A stretch of 64,000 nt of DNA from Bacteriovoracaceae bacterium (GCA_947377285.1 CANCFT010000018.1:1-64000), one strand, 5' to 3'. Counted from the first letter of the stretch, positions 8,990 through 18,370 are shown. Translations and numbers: made by a program. The notes: a model not told the origin generated them from the letters alone.

Positions 8990-10156
8990 ATGAATAAAAC
9001 TCTCTACATCTACTTTTTGATAATCATTCCTCTCTTTTCAGGTAAGGCATATGCTTATCCACATTTTATAGGACATGGCTATAATTCCTGTATTACATGT
9101 CATTATAATCCCTTTGGAAATGGTCCAATAAATGACTACGGAAGGTCTGTTTCTGGAACGGCCATAGCAGGTCGTGATTTTTATGATGAAAATAAACCCG
9201 AAGAACTCATTGCCAATGAAACAGCTTTTTTTCTAAAAGACTATATCAGTAAATCTCTCAAGCCTTTTATTGGTTACAGAGGAATGTTTTACAAAAGTAA
9301 TCTCGGTCAAGATGGCAGTAAAGTTGAATTTATCAATATGCAATTAGATGGCAATCTCGTTGCTAAATTTGGTTCAAAAGACCAATATATAATGAGTGGA
9401 ACTTTTGGATATGCTCCCATTCCACGTTCGCTCAAAAATACTCCTGCGGGAGATGCCATGAAAGAGTATAGATCAAGAGAACATTATTTGGGAATTCGTC
9501 CCTCTCCAAACTGGGGAGTCTATTTTGGTTTAATGGATAAACCTTTTGGAATTAGAGTTGCTGAACACACGTCTTATTCTCGAATTTCGACTCAATTAAC
9601 AATGGATGACCAGGCCCATGGGGCCTTACTTCACTACTCAGGCACTTCACTAGAACTTGGTTTAAATGCTTTCATAGGAAATTTAGCTAGTAAATCAGAC
9701 GTACAAACTAAAGGTTTTGCAGGAACATTTGAACAAACCGTGTTTGAAAAAAATAGAATTGGAGCCAGTATTCTCAGTCAAAAAAATACCTACCTAAAAT
9801 CTACGGCCTTAGCTATACATACCCGGTCTCAAATAACTTATGGAACTAGTGTCTTATTTGAATTGGGACAAGTAAATAAAACGCCAGTTAACGGAACGAC
9901 TCCAAGAAAAGAAAATTATGCACTATTGCAAAACCATATTAAAACAAAACGTGGTCTTTATTTTTTAAATTCTATGGAATATTTTAAAAATAGTTTAGAT
10001 AATAGTTATAAAGTTCGATTTGGCCCAGGGCTTCAATACTATCCTTTTTCTAAATTAGAATTAAGAGCTGATGTTTACAATACAAGAAATTTTAGTAGAG
10101 ACTCAAATTCTGCTGATCGATGGGATCTATTAATGCAACTCCATGCTTGGTTTTAA
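8990..10156 (+). CDS. outer-membrane beta-barrel protein with N-terminal CxxCH motif
   Basis: A signal peptide of about 22 residues is followed immediately by a compact heme-type module, HGYNSCITCHYNPFGNG, and NDYGR. The rest is rich in alternating hydrophobic and polar strands with aromatic girdle residues and ends in LHAWF; a terminal Phe is typical of barrels handled by the Bam machinery. Fusion of a c-type heme module to a barrel suggests a one-protein porin-cytochrome conduit, with the heme at the periplasmic mouth. This role is inference. It is the first of four closely spaced genes (7 bases, then overlaps), the last of which is a monoheme lipoprotein. No clear Shine-Dalgarno is seen. 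Confidence 0.82.
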   Translation: MNKTLYIYFLIIIPLFSGKAYAYPHFIGHGYNSCITCHYNPFGNGPINDYGRSVSGTAIAGRDFYDENKPEELIANETAFFLKDYISKSLKPFIGYRGMFYKSNLGQDGSKVEFINMQLDGNLVAKFGSKDQYIMSGTFGYAPIPRSLKNTPAGDAMKEYRSREHYLGIRPSPNWGVYFGLMDKPFGIRVAEHTSYSRISTQLTMDDQAHGALLHYSGTSLELGLNAFIGNLASKSDVQTKGFAGTFEQTVFEKNRIGASILSQKNTYLKSTALAIHTRSQITYGTSVLFELGQVNKTPVNGTTPRKENYALLQNHIKTKRGLYFLNSMEYFKNSLDNSYKVRFGPGLQYYPFSKLELRADVYNTRNFSRDSNSADRWDLLMQLHAWF

Positions 10157-10163
10157 ATAATAA

Positions 10164-11219
10164 ATGAAAAAATTAATCTTCTTAAATTTATTTTTTTTAT
10201 CTCTAAGTTCAGTAATCTTGGCTGCTGATACCAATACTAATATTAAAAAGATGCAGCTGGCTTTAGATAAAAATAATCCTGAAAGTGTTGAAGAAATTTA
10301 TGACAATAATGAAGAAGATCTAAGTAAAAATTGGATGGCCCTTGAGAGACTTGCTTTAAGTTTTGAAAGAAGAAATAAATTTAAAGAAGCAGTCAATGTT
10401 TACCGAAAACTAGTCTCGCCATTTAATCTAGCTGCCCATAAAGCGATAATAGATAGTAATGCGCAAAAAGTGCCAGAAAATTTATATAGTGGAAACAAAC
10501 TACCCTATTATTACTATAAACTTGCTTTTTTAAACGCTCAACTTTTTGCGACTTCACATAAGTTTGTTCCCGAAACAGAGAGAACAAAGTTTAAAAAAAA
10601 TGCTGAAGGTTATCTCTTACTTCTAAAAAAAGTTAATGCTGATGAAAACGATTTAAAATTGGTTAATGACCTTATTTTAGAAAAAATAAAAGTTGAAGAC
10701 CAAATGGCCTATAAAAAAAGCTGGTACGTCTTATTCGATTTTATTAGTTGGCAAGATAGAGTGTACTTAGTTGATAATGTGACAGGTACAAAATCACCTC
10801 TTTTGAGTACTGCTATCGGCTCAAGTATTGGCTTAGGAAAGAAATGGAGCAATGCTAAATATGAATTTAATATTGAAGGTATGTATTCTATGGCGACATC
10901 TACAATAAGTAATATTGCTGATGGTCCAACTTATCAGCAATCTTCAGTTCCTGTGAAATCTATTATTTTAGGCCCTGGTATGTATTACAAAGCATTCTCA
11001 GATAAAGTATTCGTGGGTCTCCAACTTCCTGTCTCTATTCGCACTGGTTCTTGGTTAGCACCAGATGGCTATTCTCTTCAAGACTTAAAACAAACTGGTG
11101 CAGGTTATTTCTTTCAAGTAAAATTTGCAGTCAGTGGTATTTTTATTCAAACTCGCCTCGGTAAAATATTTCCCAACCCCGCAAGCCATTGGTCAATAGG
11201 AGCATTATATGATTTCTAA
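10164..11219 (+). CDS. secreted protein with helical repeat and barrel-like C-terminus
   Basis: A signal peptide (cleavage after VILAA, about residue 21) leads into roughly 160 residues of helical hairpins rich in Leu, Lys and Tyr that look like TPR units (for example ALERLALSFERRNKFKEAVNVYRKL). The last 170 residues alternate hydrophobic and polar positions, contain several Gly-Tyr strands and end in GALYDF, as in outer-membrane barrels. It lies seven bases after the heme-barrel gene and overlaps the next gene by 11 bases, so it belongs to the same unit. Function is unknown; assembly or anchoring of the neighbouring cytochromes is possible. Confidence 0.72.
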   Translation: MKKLIFLNLFFLSLSSVILAADTNTNIKKMQLALDKNNPESVEEIYDNNEEDLSKNWMALERLALSFERRNKFKEAVNVYRKLVSPFNLAAHKAIIDSNAQKVPENLYSGNKLPYYYYKLAFLNAQLFATSHKFVPETERTKFKKNAEGYLLLLKKVNADENDLKLVNDLILEKIKVEDQMAYKKSWYVLFDFISWQDRVYLVDNVTGTKSPLLSTAIGSSIGLGKKWSNAKYEFNIEGMYSMATSTISNIADGPTYQQSSVPVKSIILGPGMYYKAFSDKVFVGLQLPVSIRTGSWLAPDGYSLQDLKQTGAGYFFQVKFAVSGIFIQTRLGKIFPNPASHWSIGALYDF

Positions 11220-11691
11220 AATGAGTTTAATTTGTCTTTTAAGTTTTTCGAGTCTTTCATTTGCAAGTGACATCACTGTAAAAATGACATTATCACCAGC
11301 TGGATCTTTTGAAGCAAAAACAACCAAAGTTCATGGCGATGTTATAAAATCAGGGGAAAAATATACTGCAGAATCACTTTGGGTAAAAGTTGATGATTTA
11401 AAAACTGGAATTGATCTTCGCGATGAACATTTTCATAAGCATTTTAATTCAGAAAAAAATCCTAAAATTACTTTAAATAACGTAGTTGCAACAGCAGGAA
11501 AAGGATCTGGTACTTTAACAGTAAATAATGTTTCAAATAAAGTTGATTTTACTTATAAAGTCATAAGCGACAAAAAACTTGAAGCCTTATTAAAAGTAAA
11601 ACCAAGTGCATTTAAACTTCCTGAAGTAAAATACCTTGAAATTGGTGTTGATGATGAAGTTGAAATCGTCACAGTTGTGGATGTAAAATAA
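11209..11691 (+). CDS. YceI-like periplasmic protein
   Basis: A signal peptide ends near FASD. The mature 140 residues have the YceI/lipocalin-like pattern: repeated beta strands, GSFEAKTTKVHG, a central LRDEHFHKHFNSEKNPKI segment and a LTVNNVSNKVDF strand. YceI proteins bind long isoprenoids or related amphiphiles in the periplasm and are often linked to respiration. The start is set by AGGAG six bases upstream of ATG 11209, which overlaps the preceding gene. The stop codon shares its last A with the ATG of the next gene (TAATG), so the two are coupled. Confidence 0.78.
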   Translation: MISKMSLICLLSFSSLSFASDITVKMTLSPAGSFEAKTTKVHGDVIKSGEKYTAESLWVKVDDLKTGIDLRDEHFHKHFNSEKNPKITLNNVVATAGKGSGTLTVNNVSNKVDFTYKVISDKKLEALLKVKPSAFKLPEVKYLEIGVDDEVEIVTVVDVK

Positions 11692-12041
11692 TGAAGAGAA
11701 GTTTCCTACTTCTAATTTTTCTACTTTTGTTTTTAGGTTCCTGCGGTCAGGATTATAATTCAAATTATAATGACCGCGGAACTTATGCTGATATTGGAAT
11801 TCCCGCCGGAACTCCACTTTATAACGCTTATGTTTTAATTCAAAATCGCTGCTTCAGCTGCCACTCTGGAGCTTGGCAAGATTTTAAAACAGACCAAGCG
11901 TGGATGGATTCTGGACTAGTTAGTAAAGGAAGTTTTGATACATCTACACTTAGAAATAAGCTTCAAAACTATGGTGGAAATATGCCTCGGTTAACTTCTT
12001 CTGAAATTGATACACTAAAAACGTGGATCAATGGACTCTAA
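11691..12041 (+). CDS. monoheme cytochrome c-like lipoprotein
   Basis: A short basic start and hydrophobic stretch end in the canonical lipobox LGSC. The mature protein, about 95 residues, carries CFSCH for covalent heme and a later GGNMPRLT segment whose Met is a good sixth heme ligand. It ends with a short helix ending WINGL, as in small cytochrome c domains. It should sit in a membrane facing the periplasm or the surface. It is translationally coupled to the YceI-like gene and closes the four-gene operon, which supports a shared redox role with the heme-barrel protein. Confidence 0.85.
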   Translation: MKRSFLLLIFLLLFLGSCGQDYNSNYNDRGTYADIGIPAGTPLYNAYVLIQNRCFSCHSGAWQDFKTDQAWMDSGLVSKGSFDTSTLRNKLQNYGGNMPRLTSSEIDTLKTWINGL

Positions 12042-12050
12042 AATAGTTCA

Positions 12051-13307
12051 TTATCTAATCGTAAAAATCTTAAAAACATAAACTGCAATCATTACGATAA
12101 TCGCCAATAGAGCAATTGGTCCTTGCTGCATTCTTCTTGATGAACTTGCACTGCCTTGGTCTAAATCAAGTTTATTCCCCATCGTATCAAAAAATGTTTC
12201 ATGGTCTCTTATGATTGCCTGTGGAGGTAAGTCAGGATGTAAAGTCGTTAAGTTTTTAATTTTTTTCACAGCAGTTCCAATGGCCATAAATTCAACCATC
12301 CCTCCACCTAAATCATAAACCCGAGTTTTAACACCCACGACTTCATCGGCCCCACAATTAATTGCATCTTCTTGTATGCGAGCGAGTGCTTTTTCTCTGG
12401 CTTCATAAAGAACTTCTGTAAGTCCATCAACTTCACCACCGCCAATAGACTGAAGAACAGACATTATTCCTCCCGCTAAACCCAGTGAATAAACCGAAAC
12501 CCCCATGACTAGTTGGATGGGGAGGTAACCAATATTGACCATATTCCACATTTCTTCATTGGTCATATCACTTGTCACAGGATTGACTAAAAATTCGTCT
12601 AACAGAGGGTGATGTGAGGCCGTTCCGATCATAATCATTTCTTGCACACCCATTAAAGGAGCAAGTGTAGTTTCAATACCAATAATTGAATTGGCCCCTA
12701 CTTTTTTTGCTTCTTCTCTAAGTCGCATTAAAGCTTTATGCCGAGTTTTATCAAAGATCTCGGTGTACTCTTTGACTTCTCCTCTTTTTAAACTCTTTAA
12801 TGAACCTAAAATATTTCCACCAACTCCAATTGAATAAGCAATATTTCCAAAAACAAAATCGAGTGGTTTAAATCCAGAATCCATTTGGCAATACAACTGC
12901 TGAACATTTGCAGAAGTTGAAAATTGTAATGTTTCCTTTTCTGAATCTGGACGATCTTTTGACCTTATGGCCGATCCGATTGCCAAAAATTCTAAATTCC
13001 CACCGTGATTTATCAACTCAAAAGTTACCCCTGAAAGTCCAATGCCTCCAGTCAGTTTAGCTTCATTTATTAATCTTGTAATGGCCCTTTGTCTGCCGTC
13101 GTGAACCAGATGAGTTATCTCTTCAACTTCTCCTCCGCCCAAACTCGAAAGTCCCGCACCAATCCCTCGAGTGACTCCGATAGCGACCACACTATTTCCG
13201 ACACATAATTGTCCAGGCCTATATCCCAATTTATCAAGACAGAAAATTTCATTTCCAGAAAGCCCTGTTACTTGTCGATGATTATTGGCGAGAGATGTAT
13301 TAATCAT
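12051..13307 (-). CDS. triple YbjQ/UPF0145-domain protein with C-terminal membrane anchor
   Basis: Three copies of a YbjQ-like domain are arranged in tandem (about residues 28-115, 140-232 and 258-353). Each has a strand such as VVAIGVTRG, a GGGEVEE or RGEVKEY turn, a helix with R/K-A-L/I-x-R-L, and a closing strand ending in IGTA or IGSA. YbjQ proteins usually have one such domain of about 105 residues and form pentamers; their function is unsettled. A Gln/Ser-rich linker and one transmembrane helix (about 398-416) close the protein, so the domains are probably cytoplasmic and membrane-tethered. AGGA precedes the ATG. It converges on the cytochrome lipoprotein gene with nine bases between them. 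Confidence 0.85.
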   Translation of the reverse strand: MINTSLANNHRQVTGLSGNEIFCLDKLGYRPGQLCVGNSVVAIGVTRGIGAGLSSLGGGEVEEITHLVHDGRQRAITRLINEAKLTGGIGLSGVTFELINHGGNLEFLAIGSAIRSKDRPDSEKETLQFSTSANVQQLYCQMDSGFKPLDFVFGNIAYSIGVGGNILGSLKSLKRGEVKEYTEIFDKTRHKALMRLREEAKKVGANSIIGIETTLAPLMGVQEMIMIGTASHHPLLDEFLVNPVTSDMTNEEMWNMVNIGYLPIQLVMGVSVYSLGLAGGIMSVLQSIGGGEVDGLTEVLYEAREKALARIQEDAINCGADEVVGVKTRVYDLGGGMVEFMAIGTAVKKIKNLTTLHPDLPPQAIIRDHETFFDTMGNKLDLDQGSASSSRRMQQGPIALLAIIVMIAVYVFKIFTIR

Positions 13308-13405
13308 ATAAATTCCTATTTAATCTTTTTTAAATTCTCTCATAAGAGACTATTTGCTCAAAGATTTTTTCCCAGTTACCATTACTATTTTCACAAGGAA
13401 AAATA

Positions 13406-13762
13406 ATGAGTACAAAAATTGTCACAGATAAAAATATTGAAGAAGTGATGAAAAATCATCAGATCATTTTGCTCGACTTCTGGGCCGGCTGGTGTGAGCC
13501 GTGCAAAATGTTTAGTCCAATATATGAGCGTATTGCAGCTAAATATCCTGATATATTTTTTGGTAAAGTAAATACTGAAACAGAACCAATTTTATGTGAA
13601 GATTTTCAAATTAAATCAATTCCAACTCTTGTGATTCTCAAAGAAGGCACAATTATTTTTTCAGAATCAGGTGTTATTCCTGAATATGCACTTAATAATA
13701 TTTTGAAAAAAACTAAAGAAATTGATATTGCAACACTAAATACTAGTGAAGATAATGAATAA
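13406..13762 (+). CDS. thioredoxin-like protein
   Basis: This 118-residue single thioredoxin fold has no signal peptide. The active site is WCEPC (C30 and C33), with Glu where classical thioredoxin has Gly, and the cis-Pro loop SIPT follows near residue 77. It should be a cytoplasmic disulphide reductase; the WCEPC variant may shift the redox potential. AAGGA precedes the ATG. The metallo-beta-lactamase gene starts six bases after the stop, so the two are probably co-transcribed. Confidence 0.9.
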   Translation: MSTKIVTDKNIEEVMKNHQIILLDFWAGWCEPCKMFSPIYERIAAKYPDIFFGKVNTETEPILCEDFQIKSIPTLVILKEGTIIFSESGVIPEYALNNILKKTKEIDIATLNTSEDNE

Positions 13763-13768
13763 AGCTTA

Positions 13769-14779
13769 ATGAAGTTATTTTTCCTTATTATATTTTTTTT
13801 AAACGGATGTAGTTCAATGGACTCTAAAATTTCCTATCCAAAATCAGATCATTATAATGGTGAAACATTTTTCAATCCTTGGGGAGCTAACAACGCCAAA
13901 ACTATTTGGGAGGCTTTCAAATGGAAAATGACAACTAAGCCGGCACTATGGCCGCTTGAAATAACAAATACAATCAAACCAATATTTGTTCAGAATGGAG
14001 AAACCTCAAGTTTACATATTACCTATATTGGTCACGCTACAACTTATATTCAAGATTCAAAATTGAGTATCTTAACTGACCCTCAATTTAGTGATAGGGC
14101 CAGTCCCGTAAGTTTTGCAGGGCCAAAACGAATCCGTAAACCAGCTATTGAAATTGAAAATATTCCAGCTCTTGATTTTGTGCTTATTAGCCATAATCAT
14201 TATGATCATCTCGATCTCCCTACTCTATCGGCCCTCAATACAAAATTTCACCCAACTTTTATTGTTCCACTTGGAAATAGTGAGTTACTTAAAAGTGTTG
14301 GCATTGAAAAAGTTGTAGAACTAGATTGGTGGCAAAAACATGAAAATATCGAACTCGTTCCAGTTCAACATTGGTCTGCCAGAGGAATAAGGGACCGCAA
14401 TAAATCTTTATGGGGAGGCTATGTCATAACGATTGATAACCAAAAAGTTTTTTTTGCTGGAGATACAGGTTACGGACCTCATTTTAAAATGATTCGTGAG
14501 CACTGCGGCCCGATGGATTTAAGTATTCTTCCCATTGGAGCTTATGCTCCGAGGTGGTTTATGAAAGATCAACATATGAATCCAGAAGATGCGATTATGG
14601 CCCATGCTGATTTAAATTCTAAAAAAAGTTTTGCTATTCATTTTGAAACATTTCAATTAACTGATGAACCTTTTGAAGAACCGCGGAATATTTTAAGTGA
14701 TGAAATGAAAAAGAAAAAAATACTACCTGATGATTTTTTTATTCCGCAGGTTGGAGAGACTTTATTAGTTTCCCCATAA
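13769..14779 (+). CDS. metallo-beta-lactamase-fold lipoprotein (NAPE-PLD/UlaG-like)
   Basis: The lipobox FLNGC at the N-terminus marks a lipoprotein. The hydrolase domain has ITYIGHATTYI, SHNHYDHLD (the HxHxDH metal site), a later His in VQHWSARG, FAGDTGYG with the bridging Asp, and IHFETF near the end. This order and the 330-residue length fit the N-acyl-phosphatidylethanolamine phospholipase D-like branch, as in the Romp/YfhI-type lipoproteins. The role may be lipid or phosphodiester hydrolysis at the membrane; the substrate cannot be told. It converges on the next gene with 11 bases between the stop codons. Confidence 0.85.
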   Translation: MKLFFLIIFFLNGCSSMDSKISYPKSDHYNGETFFNPWGANNAKTIWEAFKWKMTTKPALWPLEITNTIKPIFVQNGETSSLHITYIGHATTYIQDSKLSILTDPQFSDRASPVSFAGPKRIRKPAIEIENIPALDFVLISHNHYDHLDLPTLSALNTKFHPTFIVPLGNSELLKSVGIEKVVELDWWQKHENIELVPVQHWSARGIRDRNKSLWGGYVITIDNQKVFFAGDTGYGPHFKMIREHCGPMDLSILPIGAYAPRWFMKDQHMNPEDAIMAHADLNSKKSFAIHFETFQLTDEPFEEPRNILSDEMKKKKILPDDFFIPQVGETLLVSP

Positions 14780-14790
14780 CATTTTTCACT

Positions 14791-16962
14791 CTAATTAAAA
14801 AAACTAAATCCTTTTTTCTCACCAGGCCCACAAATCTCTGGTTTTGATTTACTTATTTCATTTAGCTTTTTATTGAGCTCCTTAATAATTAATCGATGAT
14901 CTAACTTGTTTGAACACTGGTATTGTCTATAAGCTTCTGGATTATTAAGATTTTCATTTAATTTTTCAGGCAAGACAATTGATTGTTTTGGTTCAGAAGT
15001 TGTTTGCAAGCATTCAACATGTTTACAAGAATTTCTATAAATTAAATTATTTTTTCCGCTTACTTTTGTAAGTGGATTACTTTCATTACTTAAACTTGCC
15101 GGAGAATTATACATACCACCTAACAACGAACAGATTTGAGTAAGTTCTTCTGCTGCTATTTTCATTTCATCTAATGACACTTTTGGAATATTAGTTCCTG
15201 AAGTTGAATCACCTTTTATATCTTTAATTGCATTTGAATAGCGTTTAGCAGCTCTCTCAAGCCTATTTTCAAATTTATTTTTAAAAATTGTAATTGATGC
15301 ATTAGCTGGAGTGATAAGTGAAATACCATGTGATTGATTTTTATCTTTAAGAGGAGGTGAGAGATGATCCATAATTCCTAGAATTTCTGAAACTGACAGT
15401 TCTGCTTCAACGTCAGACTTTATTCCTTCTATTACACCAAGATTTTGCTTTTTCCAATACGCATCAATGACTTTTCCTAAGTCTAAACTGCTTAATTTTT
15501 CTCTAAATGCCTTTTTTAAGACGCGGGATTTGTCATCATTATCTGTATTTAAAATTTCATCATTTATTTTTAATAATTCTCGAAAAGCACTAACTTTACT
15601 TTTTAAAAGCTGGTCATTTTTTTCTGAACCAAGTGTTTTCATAATTTGATCTAGATGATCCCTAACTTTTATTGGATCACCTGCCCCTCGAGTGGGATGA
15701 GCAATTAATTTATTTATATTTTCATTAAAAGAAGTAATCAATTCATCTTCAAAATCATCTGCTTTTGAATTTGTAGTAGATGCAGCGGCATTTCCAGAAT
15801 TGTACATCGAAATTTGGCGTTTGTTTCCGGAGTAATCATTTTCATTTTTCTTTTCTGTAAAATAATTTAACAATTGGCTTATGCTTGAGTGATCAACTAA
15901 TTGTCCGGGTAAATCAATTAAATAAGCCTCACAAAGTGGTGGCTTATACCCATTTAAGTTTATACTTTTTTGAGGTGTGCTTTCACACTTTAAAATATTA
16001 TCTTGAATCTTTAACCAGAGACATGCCATAACAGGAAATTCTTTTTCCTCGCTAAGCTTGTGTAAATAATCATCCGCAGTTCCATCAACCGCGCTATTTC
16101 GAAGCATTCCTTCTGCTATATTTGCTCCAACAGATAATGCTAAACCTGGAAGACCAAAGGCTATCCCAACACTAGAAATTGAGCCTAATAAAGACGACCC
16201 AGTTCTATACATTGCATCCTTTGCAACAACTGCTGCCCCGTTATTACAAATCGAAGAATTGGCAATAGCATCTGAAACAGCTTGAGAAGTTGCTTGCAAA
16301 TTTTTTAAAAAATCTGCCTGCAATCGAATTTGACCAGTACTTTGACAGGTTAATTTCATCGCTGCTTTGTCTCGACTATAAATTCGCACTACACAACTTT
16401 GAGGATTTGGATCTTGCGGAGCTGGCATTCCAGGCATACTGTACATGCTCGTTGAATTTGTATTACATTCTGTATACCTTTGAGCAGAGTTCGGATTATT
16501 GAGAGCGTTTTGCATTTCAATTTCTAAAAGTGCTGTAAAATTATTACAATCCATTTGTAATCCATTAATCGAAACTGCAGGTGCTTGATTAGTTGAATAT
16601 GTAACAACTTGGCCAGTCGTAGAATCTCGTCCTGACATAATAACTCGAAGACTAGCAGGAGATGACGAATAACTTGTTGAGTTAGATGCTGCATCAGCAA
16701 TGGATGCGAGTTGTGGACATTCTTTCTTAAATTTTTCTAATTGTGTTTTAATATTCGTAATCATACTGCTTATATCTGCAGCAGGTGGTGGATTGAATGG
16801 ACAAAGTTGGTCGGTTCCAAGATCAACCACTGCAGGTGAACCATTCATTTGATTCATTGGAGGCATATTTGGTATACCATCTATACCATTGTAAGGATTT
16901 ATCACTTGAGAAAAGACTTGAAGAGATGATGCAGCTATTAATAGAAAAATTAATCTTTTCAC
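14791..16962 (-). CDS. large secreted protein of unknown function
   Basis: A signal peptide (MKRLIFLLIAASSLQVFSQ) is followed by a Pro/Asn/Met-rich segment, then a region with spaced cysteines and a glycine-rich hydrophobic stretch (about 255-290), and then about 250 residues of charged helices. The C-terminus again carries cysteine pairs (for example CKHVEC). The start is a GTG whose G is shared with the TAG of the upstream gene (TAGTG), so the pair is coupled. I recognise no family. Its style resembles the large protein at the left edge of the window. Confidence 0.72.
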   Translation of the reverse strand: MKRLIFLLIAASSLQVFSQVINPYNGIDGIPNMPPMNQMNGSPAVVDLGTDQLCPFNPPPAADISSMITNIKTQLEKFKKECPQLASIADAASNSTSYSSSPASLRVIMSGRDSTTGQVVTYSTNQAPAVSINGLQMDCNNFTALLEIEMQNALNNPNSAQRYTECNTNSTSMYSMPGMPAPQDPNPQSCVVRIYSRDKAAMKLTCQSTGQIRLQADFLKNLQATSQAVSDAIANSSICNNGAAVVAKDAMYRTGSSLLGSISSVGIAFGLPGLALSVGANIAEGMLRNSAVDGTADDYLHKLSEEKEFPVMACLWLKIQDNILKCESTPQKSINLNGYKPPLCEAYLIDLPGQLVDHSSISQLLNYFTEKKNENDYSGNKRQISMYNSGNAAASTTNSKADDFEDELITSFNENINKLIAHPTRGAGDPIKVRDHLDQIMKTLGSEKNDQLLKSKVSAFRELLKINDEILNTDNDDKSRVLKKAFREKLSSLDLGKVIDAYWKKQNLGVIEGIKSDVEAELSVSEILGIMDHLSPPLKDKNQSHGISLITPANASITIFKNKFENRLERAAKRYSNAIKDIKGDSTSGTNIPKVSLDEMKIAAEELTQICSLLGGMYNSPASLSNESNPLTKVSGKNNLIYRNSCKHVECLQTTSEPKQSIVLPEKLNENLNNPEAYRQYQCSNKLDHRLIIKELNKKLNEISKSKPEICGPGEKKGFSFFN

Positions 16963-17399
16963 TACTTCAATACTTTTGGCACATATTGAACATGGCTAAA
17001 AAAAAATTCTATATCTTTATTCAATATTCCTTTGGGAAATTGAAAACGATGAACATTTGATAGAGTTTCATTCTTATAAATTTTAGTTTGAAAGCCAATG
17101 TCTTTTTGGTGCGAAAAACAAGCCTTAGTCTCACTATTTTTAAATTTTAAATTGATCATTTTACCTTGGTCATATTCACAAATTTTTTCCATAGTCTCAT
17201 CAGGAGAAGCAGTTAATTTCATCCAAATGACTTCTTGATTTTTCATTCCTTTCATCGTCAATTTTGTCATAGTGAGATTATCAACTAACGGCATAGCTCT
17301 CATGGAATAAAATTTGTGATCAAATTTAAGCTCTGAAGTTAGAAGAACTCCATAGGCAACTTTAAATTTAAATAGAATTGTGAACAAGCCTATCAACAT
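16962..17399 (-). CDS. small exported protein of unknown function
   Basis: It has 145 residues with a hydrophobic N-terminal segment (LIGLFTILFKFKVAYG) that may be a signal peptide or anchor. The remainder is beta-rich with two cysteines (ICEYD and ACFSH) that could form a disulphide. It overlaps the large secreted protein gene by one base, which suggests the two products act together. No family recognised. Confidence 0.65.
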   Translation of the reverse strand: MLIGLFTILFKFKVAYGVLLTSELKFDHKFYSMRAMPLVDNLTMTKLTMKGMKNQEVIWMKLTASPDETMEKICEYDQGKMINLKFKNSETKACFSHQKDIGFQTKIYKNETLSNVHRFQFPKGILNKDIEFFFSHVQYVPKVLK

Positions 17400-17480
17400 A
17401 TAAATAAAATACTATCATATTTGTTGGTTAATATAAATCGAGGAAAAAAATACCTGACTTAGTTAAAATTTTTAGACAAA

Positions 17481-17510
17481 AAAAGGGACCAAAAAGTTAG
17501 GTCCCTTTTA
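17481..17510 (-). terminator. intrinsic terminator of the hydrolase gene
   Basis: AAAAGGGACC and GGTCCCTTTT form a 10-bp stem around a nine-base loop, with A-rich and T-rich flanks that work in both directions. It lies about 25 bases beyond the stop codon of the dienelactone-hydrolase-like gene. Confidence 0.8.
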
Positions 17511-17534
17511 AAAATAAATATTTAAATTAAAATC

Positions 17535-18314
17535 TTATTTCGTTAACTCTTGAAAGAAACTCTTCATCCCTTCCCAAGATCTCTTATCAGCAGTTGCATT
17601 ATACGCCGCCCCTTTTGTAATATCATTTCCTGCACCAACTTCTGTAAAGCTATGAACAGCTCCGGAATAAGCAGTGTACTGGTAAGCAACTTTTGCTTCA
17701 TCCATTTCTTTTTTAAAGGCAGCAACTTCTTCAGCCGGAACATATGGATCAAGAGCGCCGTGGAAAACAGCTACTTGTCCTTTGAAATTTTTAGCATCAG
17801 CTGGTGCGGGATTAGAAAGTCCACCATGAAAGCTTACAATTCCTAAAAGATTTGCTCCAGATCGTCCAAGCTCTAATGCAGTTGTTCCACCAAAACAATA
17901 TCCTGTGGCCAATAATTTCGTTGTATCAACTTTTGGATTTTTTTCAAGAGTTGCTAATGCTAGGTTTGCTCTTTGTCTTAAGAGTTTACGGTCATTTTTA
18001 TACATTGCTGCTAACTCACCTGCTTCTTTAGCATCTTTCGGGTGCACGCCTTTGCCATATATATCAGCGGCCATGGCCACGTAACCAAGTTTAGCAAGCT
18101 CAGTAATTTTAGATTCAGTTTCAGCAGTTACCCCCATCCAATTATGGAAAACGATTACACCTGGTTTTTTTCCTTTTTGAGCACTGTCAGTAGCAACGAC
18201 ACCTTCAAAAGTTTTATCCCCATCCTTGTATTCAACTTTAACTAAATTAATTTTCGCATGCGCTGACAAAGACATTAACCCTAATAAAAATACGCAAACT
18301 ATCGAACTTTTCAT
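17535..18314 (-). CDS. exported dienelactone-hydrolase family enzyme
   Basis: The start at 18314 is chosen because AGGAG lies upstream and it gives a clean signal peptide ending SAHA; a longer reading has no signal. The alpha/beta-hydrolase has the family's cysteine nucleophile in GYCFGG (C140), the acid in ALDPYVP and the catalytic His in GAVHSFT. Dienelactone hydrolases cleave lactone esters in the cytoplasm. The exported form here more likely acts as a general esterase on periplasmic substrates. Strong hairpin terminators lie on both sides, so it appears monocistronic. Confidence 0.88.
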   Translation of the reverse strand: MKSSIVCVFLLGLMSLSAHAKINLVKVEYKDGDKTFEGVVATDSAQKGKKPGVIVFHNWMGVTAETESKITELAKLGYVAMAADIYGKGVHPKDAKEAGELAAMYKNDRKLLRQRANLALATLEKNPKVDTTKLLATGYCFGGTTALELGRSGANLLGIVSFHGGLSNPAPADAKNFKGQVAVFHGALDPYVPAEEVAAFKKEMDEAKVAYQYTAYSGAVHSFTEVGAGNDITKGAAYNATADKRSWEGMKSFFQELTK

Positions 18315-18370
18315 GATTATTCTCCTGTTGATTATGTGACACTGAATTCTAAATGAATTTGAGATAAATG

